The notes beneath the pieces are model-generated. The model was not told where the DNA came from. It saw only the letters and a program-made list of their open reading frames with translations, and ran no database searches. DNA of 64,000 nt from a virus. This document shows, one piece after another, positions 52,430 to 62,900 of this stretch (position 1 is the first letter of the stretch; every line of letters begins with the position of its first letter). The translations under genes and the position numbers were made by a program. The stretch spans positions 1 through 64,000 of the IMG/VR virus record IMGVR_UViG_3300017923_000003, one strand, 5' to 3'.

Positions 52430-53158
52430 ATGGAATCCAAAATAATAGCAATTGATGGTGTGGATGGTTCAGGAAAAGAAACACAAACTAGACGTTTATA
52501 TGATTATTTAAATGGAAGATATGATAAAGTCAAAAGAATATCTTTTCCTTTCTATGATGATGAGTCATCTCATTTAGTGAAGATGTATTTAAATGGGGAG
52601 ATATCTGAAAAAGCAGAAGATGTCAATGGGTATTCTGCATCTTTATTTTATGCCACCGATAGATTCATATCTTTTAAAAGGATATGGGAGAAGTATATAG
52701 ACGAAGGATATATCATAATAATGGATAGATATGTATCATCTAATATGATACACCAAAGCTCTAAATTTGATACGGTAAAAGAAAAAGAATATTTCCTAGA
52801 TTGGGTATATGATTTAGAATATAATAAATTGGGTTTACCAAAACCCGACATCACCCTCTTTCTCCATATGGATTTTGATATCCGAGAAGCCTTGATAACC
52901 GATAGAGCAAATAAGATTGACGGTTCTAAAGAAAAAGATATTCATGAGATAGATAAAGGATATATGAGAAAGACACATGAGAATTCTACATTTGTGGCTA
53001 AAAGACAGAATTGGAATATAATAGAGTGTGTTGAGAATGGTGAATTAAAGGGTATAGAAACTATACTTGGTGAGATATGTGATACAATAAAAAGGGAAAA
53101 TATTTTAAAACCACCTGCTTGGATAACACGTGGAAGAAACATAGAGGAAGGTGTATGA
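52430..53158 (+). CDS. tmk: thymidylate (dTMP) kinase
   Basis: The 242-residue product starts at ATG 52430, about ten bases after AAAGGAG. A GTG at 52421 abuts the site. It phosphorylates dTMP (or dUMP in some phages) to the diphosphate. The P-loop is GVDGSGKETQ at 10-19, the DRY motif (MDRYVSSN) is at 98-105, and PDITLFLHMD is the strand before the lid. The length is somewhat above the 200-215 of bacterial enzymes. It forms a unit with DNA polymerase upstream and a membrane protein downstream (4-base overlap). Confidence 0.87.
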   Translation: MESKIIAIDGVDGSGKETQTRRLYDYLNGRYDKVKRISFPFYDDESSHLVKMYLNGEISEKAEDVNGYSASLFYATDRFISFKRIWEKYIDEGYIIIMDRYVSSNMIHQSSKFDTVKEKEYFLDWVYDLEYNKLGLPKPDITLFLHMDFDIREALITDRANKIDGSKEKDIHEIDKGYMRKTHENSTFVAKRQNWNIIECVENGELKGIETILGEICDTIKRENILKPPAWITRGRNIEEGV

Positions 53159-53559
53159 TGGAAAAGTGGAAATGCAAATCAAACCCCAAAAAGAAAGTTT
53201 TTGTTTTAGATAAAACAATAGGTAGGGTGGGAACCGTTTATGAAGGTAAAAGAATCTTCATCATAAGAGATACCTATGATTTAAAGGGGACTTTAAGATT
53301 ACTGTTCTTTATTCTACTAGGACTATTTACTATAACCATGAGCATTAAAACAAGAACAGGGAATGTTAGGTTGGTATGGATATTCACCACTGTGGCTATT
53401 TTATATACCGTACACTTAGAACACAAATACATTACCCGAAGGGTGGTGCTGGAAGATATGTTTAAAAAAGATTATATAAAAGAATGTGTACAACATAATA
53501 TACTATTTGAATTTTTTGTTCAGTTCAAAAAAAATGTAGAAAGATTTTTCAAAGAATAA
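53155..53559 (+). CDS. small membrane protein
   Basis: The 134-residue product starts at ATG 53155, overlapping the tmk stop (ATGATGG). Two hydrophobic segments (RLLFFILLGLFTITMSI and RLVWIFTTVAILYTVHL) lie in the middle, between basic N- and C-terminal parts. No family is recognised. The coupling to tmk may only reflect gene packing. Confidence 0.6.
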   Translation: MMEKWKCKSNPKKKVFVLDKTIGRVGTVYEGKRIFIIRDTYDLKGTLRLLFFILLGLFTITMSIKTRTGNVRLVWIFTTVAILYTVHLEHKYITRRVVLEDMFKKDYIKECVQHNILFEFFVQFKKNVERFFKE

Positions 53560-53563
53560 AATA

Positions 53564-53588
53564 AAAGGCAGGGTTAACCCCTGCCTTT
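53564..53588. terminator. bidirectional terminator
   Basis: AAAGGCAGGG / CCCTGCCTTT with loop TTAAC, between the DNA polymerase unit and the portal gene. Confidence 0.85.
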
Positions 53589-53594
53589 TTTAAT

Positions 53595-55757
53595 TTAGAA
53601 TCTACTTCCACCTGAATCTTCTTCGTTATCGTCTGGTGTTTCTGATTTATATTTGTTTAAGATTTTATCTATCTGGAACCAGTCAATTGAAGAACCTGTT
53701 TCTTTTCTAAATAATTTTTCTCTTAAATAATCTCTCTTTTCTTCGTTTCTATCTTCCACAACATGTTCGACTATACTGTTTATCTTATCTGTTATTCTAT
53801 TTAAAGCATCACCCTGTAACCCCTGTGTTAAAGTTTTAGGTAAAGGTAAATTGGATTTAATAACTATACTGTCATCGTCTTTTTCATACCTTGCAACCTT
53901 TGTGACAAATTCAGATATCTGTTTTTCTAATTCTATCTGATATGTTATTGATGATGATACTTGATGTATATCTTGACTTATCAAGTTTGTAGCATAATCA
54001 GTATTAGCCTGTGTATCTGTCATAGAAAAAGGAACACCAACTAAAGCTGTTGCGATATGTTCTAAGTCTTTTTTGAAATCATAGTTTTCCTCTATAGCTT
54101 GACCCTGCATTCTTTCTATATCAAGAGCCTTGGTTCCATTTCTTGCTTGAGGCATTATGACCCTTGCTATGTCAGCCATCCTACCGTGTGTCTTAGATAA
54201 GTCCAGTATTTCATTTGGCATAGGATATATTTTTTTAACAGCTTCCAATGCTCTTTTTGCAACTGAACCTAAATCTTTACTTACTGAAGCTCTTGCATTT
54301 ACAAGCATTTTGTCTTTTTCAAAAAACAATTTGTTCATCAAGTTAGAATAATTTAAAAGAATCCACATGTGTGCCATTATTCTTGAACGGTGTAACTGTG
54401 AACGTCCAAGACCCATATTATCTTTATTTACCATAAAGGGTGTGATATATTTTCTTGGGATATATCTAACTTTATAATCAGAAGTTTCAGATGCTTTTAA
54501 AATATGTTCAATAGTATCTAGAATCTTTTTATTTTTCTTTATTAATTTTTTATCGAGATTCTTTTTTATGACACCTCTTAATTTTTTGGTAACCATATTC
54601 TTTGTCATGTTATTTCTTTCATTATAAACGTCATTGGTATCATTTATATAATTAGACCCAGTCATATTGGATATGTTATAACTTGTTCTCCCCCCTGCTG
54701 CATTTAATACCTCAGGTTTCTCAATATAATAAATACCAATAACCTCTCTATTAACAACCACAGGTATACATCTTTCGTTTTCTAAAACCTCAACATGACA
54801 ACCTGTCATTTTACTAAATTTCGATCTAGCTTCACCAATCAATATTCCATCCTTTTCAGATAAGAAGTCATTACCTTCTTCAAATTTTTTATTAAGCTCA
54901 TAAGCTATAGAATCTTTAGCTTCATCGATTAAAGGGTTTTCTGTCAGCATCATCTCTGATTTATTTTCTTCACTGGTGTCAAAGGAAACACTCTCACCAT
55001 AATAATCGACAAATTCCTCATCGTCATCTGAAAAGACTATCTCTTCTATTGATTCTCTAAAAAGAGAGCTATCCAATTCTTTATCTTCAAGGTCTGCTTC
55101 AGCTATCATACCACCAACAGATTCCTTTTCTAAATATCTGGAATAAATCCTTTCTGCAATTCTTCTGTATGGTACAGTATATACATATTTATTACCACTA
55201 ATAAATGTCTTGGTATAAATATCTTTAACCATTGGTTCTAATTCCTTGGTATCTGTTATATCTTTTAGTTCCTGTTGAGAGATAACACTATCCCCACGCA
55301 CAATATCATTTTGAATAAATCTCTTAGAAGTGCCATCAGGAGATAAAATATTATTTACTTTTATTTCTATGGAATTTAAAAGCTGTGGCATTTGTGCACA
55401 CATGTAATTGTATTCCTGTTCTAAAAGTATCCTTTCCTGGTATGTTGGAGATGAGGTTATGTAATCACCAATATCATTTAACGCATCCTCCATAGCGTCC
55501 TCTAATGGTACCCTAGTATCACTATCTTTACCAACGATATCTAGAAGGTGTTTTCTTGAAGAACGGTATGAAGAGGAACCTAAGCCTTCTAGGAAGTTAT
55601 TAGGTAGGTCATCACTTATATCCACAAGGTTTCTAACTTTAGTACCAACACCATATACTTTTCTATTGAGCTTATCCTCTAATTTATTATAATCTTCATC
55701 AATGTTTTCTATTTTTTTCTGAAATTTCGTTTTCAACTCATTATCTTTATCAGCCAT
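53595..55757 (-). CDS. portal protein
   Basis: The 720-residue product starts at ATG 55757 behind AAAGGAGG. It should form the dodecameric DNA channel at the head vertex. Evidence is size, order next to other virion genes and segments typical of T4-like portals: VVVNREVIGIYYIEKPE, YIPRKYITPFMVNK with GLGRSQLHRSR, and MPQARNGTKALDIERMQGQA in the C-terminal half. A disordered acidic N-terminal region and a C-terminal acidic tail flank the core. No head protease or capsid gene is in the window. Confidence 0.7.
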   Translation of the reverse strand: MADKDNELKTKFQKKIENIDEDYNKLEDKLNRKVYGVGTKVRNLVDISDDLPNNFLEGLGSSSYRSSRKHLLDIVGKDSDTRVPLEDAMEDALNDIGDYITSSPTYQERILLEQEYNYMCAQMPQLLNSIEIKVNNILSPDGTSKRFIQNDIVRGDSVISQQELKDITDTKELEPMVKDIYTKTFISGNKYVYTVPYRRIAERIYSRYLEKESVGGMIAEADLEDKELDSSLFRESIEEIVFSDDDEEFVDYYGESVSFDTSEENKSEMMLTENPLIDEAKDSIAYELNKKFEEGNDFLSEKDGILIGEARSKFSKMTGCHVEVLENERCIPVVVNREVIGIYYIEKPEVLNAAGGRTSYNISNMTGSNYINDTNDVYNERNNMTKNMVTKKLRGVIKKNLDKKLIKKNKKILDTIEHILKASETSDYKVRYIPRKYITPFMVNKDNMGLGRSQLHRSRIMAHMWILLNYSNLMNKLFFEKDKMLVNARASVSKDLGSVAKRALEAVKKIYPMPNEILDLSKTHGRMADIARVIMPQARNGTKALDIERMQGQAIEENYDFKKDLEHIATALVGVPFSMTDTQANTDYATNLISQDIHQVSSSITYQIELEKQISEFVTKVARYEKDDDSIVIKSNLPLPKTLTQGLQGDALNRITDKINSIVEHVVEDRNEEKRDYLREKLFRKETGSSIDWFQIDKILNKYKSETPDDNEEDSGGSRF

Positions 55758-55789
55758 TTATAAACCTCCTTTAATAAACGGTTAAATTT

Positions 55790-55803
55790 CTATTTAAATT
55801 GTT
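55790..55803 (-). promoter_or_regulatory. AACA-type (late-like) promoter of the portal gene
   Basis: Minus-strand AACAATTTAAATAG, 33 nt before the ATG at 55757. Confidence 0.6.
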
Positions 55804-55832
55804 TCGGTAGGTTTATCTTTAGAATAAATAAA

Positions 55833-55852
55833 GGCAGGGTTTTAGCCCTGCC
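55833..55852. terminator. intrinsic terminator
   Basis: GGCAGGG / CCCTGCC with loop TTTTAG, after the PhoH gene. Confidence 0.75.
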
Positions 55853-55859
55853 ATAATTT

Positions 55860-56783
55860 TTAGTATTTTTTAGACTTATATTCTTCATGTGAAAAGTTGT
55901 TTATTACAAACTTTGTGAGTTCACCTTTTCTTGATGTTACAGGATTATTGATATGAGATGCAAACCTCTGTCCCTCTGTTTTCTTTATAGTATAAACTAA
56001 CGGTATATTGTTTTTAGAGAATGTTTTGTCGTCAATTTGTTTTATGTCACCACTTAAAATAACCTTGGCATTATCAGATCTTGTAAGTAAAGACTCAACT
56101 TCCCTATATCTCATATCCTCACTTTCATCAATGATAACTATGGCGTTAGCGTAACTTCTTCCTTTTATCTTTTCTAGGGGTTGAAATTCTATCCCCATTA
56201 CATCGTCTCCACGCCCAACCATTCTTCTAAAACTTTGGGTAGCACCCATAGCTTTAGCGTTATCATAAAAAGGCATCATATAAGCTTTTATTTTATCATC
56301 ATCATCACCTGGTACTGCACCGTCTTTTCTTTCTAGTGTTTGTTTTGGTCTGGATAAAACTATCCTATTATATTTATTCTCACAGTCAGGATTGTCTATC
56401 ATATTTAAGGCATATGCTAATGCCAAAAATGTTTTACCACTACCAGCAACACCAGTTAAAATAATGAGTTCTTTTTCTGGTCTAAGTAAAGAATCTATAG
56501 CCATCCATTGGTAAGGGTTTTTCCCTTTTTGACCATAAACACATCTATTTCTATCTACAGCTTTTAATATTGTTCCATCATAATAAGCCATTAGACCATT
56601 GGGGTAAAAATAATTAGTTCTTGAGAATTCAGAATACATGTCATCCTTTGATAAATATTCGGTTGGTTCTTTATGTTTGTATAAATGATAATAACCTATA
56701 TCTGTAATTGGAAGATCACATGCTATCTCTTTTTTTTCTTCTAAATCTTCTATTATATTTTCATCTACTTTATAATGTCTCAC
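55860..56783 (-). CDS. PhoH-like P-loop ATPase
   Basis: The 307-residue product starts at GTG 56783, about eight bases after GAGGGGG. Walker A is GVAGSGKT at 111-118, preceded by NPYQWMAIDSLL. PGDDDDKIKAYMMPFYDN at 158-175 is the PhoH-specific segment. IEFQPLEKIKGRSYANAIVI runs into Walker B IDESED at about 218-223, and VILSGDIKQID follows. This is an RNA helicase-like ATPase fold, common in phages but of uncertain role. The N-terminal 80 residues resemble the extension seen in longer PhoH proteins. It is a single-gene unit. Confidence 0.88.
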   Translation of the reverse strand: MRHYKVDENIIEDLEEKKEIACDLPITDIGYYHLYKHKEPTEYLSKDDMYSEFSRTNYFYPNGLMAYYDGTILKAVDRNRCVYGQKGKNPYQWMAIDSLLRPEKELIILTGVAGSGKTFLALAYALNMIDNPDCENKYNRIVLSRPKQTLERKDGAVPGDDDDKIKAYMMPFYDNAKAMGATQSFRRMVGRGDDVMGIEFQPLEKIKGRSYANAIVIIDESEDMRYREVESLLTRSDNAKVILSGDIKQIDDKTFSKNNIPLVYTIKKTEGQRFASHINNPVTSRKGELTKFVINNFSHEEYKSKKY

Positions 56784-56821
56784 ATTTTTTCCCCCTCAAA
56801 TACTATATAAATATAAAAACA

Positions 56822-56834
56822 CTACAGTATTGTT
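56822..56834 (-). promoter_or_regulatory. AACA-type (late-like) promoter of PhoH
   Basis: Minus-strand AACAATACTGTAG, 39 nt before the GTG at 56783. Confidence 0.6.
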
Positions 56835-56864
56835 TTTGACATATCACCATAAAAAGGTAAGAGG

Positions 56865-56878
56865 AACAAAGTAAATAG
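56865..56878 (+). promoter_or_regulatory. AACA-type (late-like) promoter of the tape-measure-like gene
   Basis: AACAAAGTAAATAG, 37 nt before the TTG at 56915, divergent with the PhoH promoter. Confidence 0.6.
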
Positions 56879-56914
56879 TTTAAACAAATAAGTTTATAAA
56901 GGGGTGAAGACACT

Positions 56915-59900
56915 TTGGCTTATATAAAAAACCTTAAAAAAAGCTTCGAGTATTTGGTTAAGGATTTATCAGAAAGTTATGCACCGAATACAATGGAAGC
57001 TGGTAGAAATTTAAATAAGACTTTACAAGATAGTAAAAAATTATACCATAAATCAGGTTCGATAAGAAATGTAAAAAAGCAAATATTAAATACCTCAATG
57101 TTTAGAGATATCAATAATGCCTCTAGGAAATATTTTAAAGAATTAAAAAGAGGTAATGTATATAAAGGAAAAGACCAAGCATTTGAAGAACAAATGGGTT
57201 TATCAAATGTTAATGATATGATATATGATGACGGTGAGGGTGACGATATCCCACAGGGTGGTAGTGTTTCTGTAGATGATGAACAAGCATCCGGCAGAAC
57301 AAACATAAACACATCATCAGACACCAATGAAGATTCAGGATTATTAGGTAAACTCAGACAAAATAATTCTGTTAAAGACGGGATGGATATGAAAACACCC
57401 GATGCCGTCATAGATAGTAATGAAGCTTTAGCTTTATCTTTAAGTGATGTCATGCAGGCTTTACATATAGATAGTAAAATCGCATCCAACATACACTTCG
57501 ATAAATTAGATAATAAAATGGATACGATGAATGATAACCTTGAAACCCTGGTTAAATTTAATGACGAGATCCAAAAAGATTTCATAGATAAGACAACCAA
57601 ATTCTATCAAGACCATATGAGTTTAATGACCGAGATAAGATCCATATTAGAAGAGAATGTTGTTATAGAAGAAAACCCAATGGGTCAAATGATGGGTGGT
57701 CAAAATAAAAACCGTGGAATGATGGACTTCATAAGAGAAGGAAACTATAAAGGTGCAGCTCAAGATGCTGGTTATAAATTATTAAATGCAATGGACCCAA
57801 CAGGTTCTTTTGCTATGATGGCATCTATGGCTCCCACTTTCATGCAAGAATATATGTCAAACCCATCTATGATTTTAAAGGATGTTACTGAAGCAGGATT
57901 GAATCGTTTCTTAGGATTTGATGTTGTAGAGAAATTAGATGGGCTTTTTGATCAAGCAAAAGCTGGTAAGAACTCTTTATTCAATAAGATGTCCTTATCC
58001 GATAATAAACTTGTCAAGATGTTGGGTGATACCTTAAGAGATAAAGGTGATATAAACAGGGGCATCCAAACTGGCAATTATAATAAAGGTAGAACTTTCT
58101 TCGATGGTGTAACTAAAAAAGCAATAACTGAAGTTATACCAACATACCTAAGAAAGATACTTTCAACACTTTCTGGTAATGAAGAGATGGTATTCAATTA
58201 TGATACCGGTCAATATAAAGATGTGTCTGAAGTAGCAAAAGAATTTTACGATATGCGTCCAGATTTTAAAGGACAGTATGGTAGAATAACCAGTCTAGTA
58301 GAAAGTAACCTAGATAAAGACCGTGTTGGTGAAGTGGACTCAGATGCTTTAGAAGCCACAATGACAAAAATAACTGATAATCTTTTAGACCGTTCATACA
58401 CTTTAGACGATATGTCGGTTATGAAATACAATAAGTTCATAAATATGATGGGTATGTCCCCAGATGAAATATCTAAATCTGAATATCAGTTAATTAGAAA
58501 TGCAATAATGAAAGCCAAATCTGGAAAAGACCAAACTTCAGCCAGTGAGTTCAGAGATATCCAAAATGCAATGGGTGACTATAATGTTCAGATGTCAGAT
58601 TATTATGCTGAGCAATCCCAAAGAGCTAATATGACTGGTGTTAACACTTTAGTCGACGGTTCATTTAGATCTCAAAGTTACGGTGTAAACGGTATGGGTT
58701 CAAATGGAGAACCTCTAGCTGAAGATGATAAAAGAAAATATAAAAGTTTAAGTCAATATGACCCAACCAGAAATAGAAAAGATTTATCTGAGATGGGTAA
58801 TAATTTTGACATCAATATGACAGAGGAAGATAAAAAAGTTTTAGAAGAGTCATATGATAAATTCAATACCCTTGATTATATTAATGCTTCTATGATGGGG
58901 GTTACAAATTTACCGTTCCTAGATAAAATCGGGGTAAACGACATTAAAGAAATAAAGGAATGGAAAGATAATAACCCATATGATTTAGATAATATTATAA
59001 AATCTGGTGGACAAAGTATAGATGATATACATTCATCCTATATGGATAACAAATTGGGACAGATTTTAACTGGTGTTAAAGATGCAACTGATGATTTTGA
59101 ATCACCCAATATCAATATAGAAGATGAAAAAGATATAGAAGATGAGGTCACAAAACAACTATCCAAAGGTGTATCCAAATTATTTTCTAAAGCAGCTGGT
59201 TCTCCCAGTTCAAATCCAGCTGTTGAAGCTCTTAAATCGGGTGGAGGATCCTCTGGTGATGACGGTTGGGATTTATTTAAAGATTATAACCCCAATGTAA
59301 TGAAAGGGTTAGATTTTGGTGCTGGTGCTATGGGTGGTATCGGTATTGGTGCAATAGCTTCTACCGTTTTAACCGGTTCTCCTTTTATGGGTACTATGTT
59401 GACTTCCCTAATAGGTATTGGTTCAGGTATGATGGCAAACAACTCTAAATTAAAAGAGAGATTATTTGGTGCCAAAAATAAAGATAAATCAATGATAACC
59501 AATATATCTGAGAAGTTTTTTGGGAAAGAGAGAACAGATAAAATCCATAAATCAATTATGGATGCATATAAAGGTTTTAAAGACACTTTCCTAACACCAA
59601 TTGGGGAGTGGCTTAAAAAACCAATAAATTGGGTTAAGGGTAAACTCGGTATCGGGGATGATATGACAGAACCTAAAAGTGAAAATATCTCCCAAACCGA
59701 CAGTGTAAATTTAGATGAAATAGATAACGAAGTAAAAAGAGATGATGAAGGTGAAGAATACGGAGAAGGGGTAAATAGAGTTAAGGGTTTATATAGTGGT
59801 AAATCCAATAGAGCTTTATTTGGAAAAGGTATTCATTTCTTCTCACAAAAGGACGGCGATTATTCTTCTATTCCTTTAAGTGGTGGTTCAACAGTTGGTG

Positions 59901-62900
59901 AATCTGGTTGTGGTTTATTGACAGCTGCAATGGCTGTATCAAATATACTTGATGTTGAAATAAAACCAGATGAACTAACAAATATAGCTAAAAAATATAA
60001 AGTCAAAAATGACGGTATATCTTTTGGTTTCTTCAGAGATGTTGGATACAGATTCGATATCTCAACTAACATATTCTCAAGAGAAGAGGTATCCCTTAAA
60101 GCATTAGATAATACCATATCAAGTGGTGCAATGGTTATCTCTTTATATGAAGATAAGTCGGGTTCCCTACATTATATATTAGTAAGAAACGGTAAGCAAA
60201 AACATTTTGCTGTAGATGATCCGATGAGAGGCAAAGGAATCGATATACCAAAAAATCTAATATATGCTAAATCTAGAAACTTCATTGTATTCTATCCAGA
60301 TACAGCATCTGAATCTAAAGAAAGAGATAATGAATTAAAAAATTCAAAATCTATAAAGGAATTTTTCGGTGGTATGTTTAAAAAAAGTGGACTATCTAAA
60401 AAGATTTCTGATTTAGATGTCATGGGTAGTTTAAATAAATTATCCAGTAAAGTATCAAACACCACAATGGAAAGTGTATTAAGTGATATCCAAAAGTCAG
60501 ATACAGTTGTGGATATGAACGAATACAAAAAAGCTGCCGGTGGTGGTTCTGTACAAAAAAGAAATGAAGAGATATCAGAATCACCTATCAAAAAGTTCTC
60601 AAATAAAATAATGAGAAAACAAGAAGAACTTTTAAATGGTGTTGCATACAATATAGAATACATTAAAAGATTACTGGTTGGTCAATTTGGTGATTTGGAT
60701 CCTTCACTAAGACCAGATAAAGAAGGTGTGTTCGGTGGTGTATTCAAAAAAAGAAATGCCTTAATGTTAAAATTTAAAAATATGATGGGTAATTTCAAAG
60801 ACCAATATATATCACCCATAACTGATTACTTGGGTAAGATAAAAGAGAATATAACCAAACCATTTACATTTTTAAAGAACCTACCATCAACTATCAAGGA
60901 CAAAATAGATGGTCTGTTACCCTCCAAAGAGGATATCAAAAACAAATGGAACGAATACACTGATAAATTAAAAGACTTAAGTGAAACGGTTTATCTATAT
61001 GGTTTAGAATTCAAAGATAAGTTATCTGATGCAGCTAAATCTATGAAAGAATCCGCTATAGAATTCATGAAAGATATGAAAAAGAGATCTGCCTCGGCTT
61101 GGGAAAGATGGAAAGAAGACATCTACCCATCAATTAAAGAGTCAATGGGTGAGTTTAAAGAAAGAGGAAAAGAATTCTTCACATCAGCTAAGGAACATTT
61201 AGCAAGTGGTATCTCTAAATTGTGGGGTGGAATAAAATCTGCTGGTAAGTGGGGTTTGGATAAAGCACTATCTGTTGGTAGTTTATTTTCTGATAAAGCT
61301 GGAAAGATAAAAGATAAGTTATTTTCCAAAAGGGTTCAGAAAGTATATGTTGATGGTGGTCATCTAGATGCTATTGGTGCTGTGGGTGCTATCGATGCTG
61401 ATGCTTACAATGCAGCCAAAGATGATTTAGATAAAACTGAGAATGCACAAAACCACGAAGGTAGAGATATTGATTTTGATTCTTCTACGGCTTTAACGGT
61501 TGCCGATAGACAACAGGAAATGGACATTTCAAATGAATCCAAAAGAACATCTTTACTTGGAAAAATAAAAGATAAACTCGGAAGTAAAAAAGGAAGTAAA
61601 GATGAAGGTGGGTTAATAGATGGTGTTTTACAAGAATCCATAGCTGAATTATTAGGTGGAACTGTCGGTGGTACTGTTGCCGGTGTCGCCACCAATGCTG
61701 TTGCAACTCACGGTGCTGGAGGAATATTGGCTGGTGCAGGTATGGCAGCTTCTGGTGCGGCTGGTGCTGGTATGAGTGTCTGGGATGCCATTAAAGGTTT
61801 TATTCATGCAAGCGATATGCTTGATAAAGATGTTGATGAAACCACATTTATAGATAAGGTGCTAACTGGTATGTCATCTGTTCTAGGTGGTACAGGTGAT
61901 GGTGTATCAAATATTGTTTGGAATGCAGTTAAGTGGGGATTAATAGGTACAGCTATAGGACCAGGGGTCGGTACAATAGCTGGTGCAGTATTGGGTGCTG
62001 GTATGGGTGCCGTAAATGGTTCAAGGATAGCTAAATTCCAAACCGGAGTAAAAGATGCTATTTTTGGGTTTGGTAGTAAAATAACAACAAGTGTCAAAGA
62101 ATTCTTTGTCGGTAATGATGGAGAAGGCGAAGATGCTAAAAAAGGTATCTTTGAGAAAATGGGTGAAAATGACGGGATAGTTGGTGCAATAAAAGGTGGT
62201 GCAGCTGGTGGTGCAATGGGTGGTCCATTGGGATTACTTATTGGTGCTGGTGTTGGTGCTTATGGTCCAGGTAAATTCTTAAAGAAAATTGCCAACCCAA
62301 TTGAAACAATCGGTGATGTTGGTGGATGGATCGGTGATAAACTAATAGGTATCAAAGATGCAATCTGGGATTCTAAATTTGGCTCTTTCCTAGAAGCTGC
62401 TGGAAAAACTGCCGGTGATGTTGTAGACCAATTCATTAATGTTGACGAGATAGTCCAGGGTGTTAAAGAGAATGTGGAAGAAGCTAAATTAAAGATATCC
62501 GATACAGCTCAATCCATAAAAGATGGTTTACATGAAAAGATAGTCAAACCACTAGATGATAATATAGTAAGTCCTGTTCAAGAATCATTTACTGAATTCA
62601 AAAACAAAATAGTCGGTATAGGTGATAATGTAAAATCAAAGGTTGAAACAGCCTATGATGAATTTACCAAAAAAGTCACTGACTTGGGTGATGCCATATA
62701 TGATAACACAATAGGTAAGGTTAAAGAATCATTTGAAACCATTGCTGAAAAGTTGGGCGAATTTAAAGATACAATTGTAGAGATTGTAACAAACCCTGGT
62801 GACTTTATTAAAAAGACTGCAGGTGGTTTTATAAATAGATATACACCTAACTGGATGCAAAGTGCATACCAAAACACAACCGGGTTCTTTGGTAATATTG

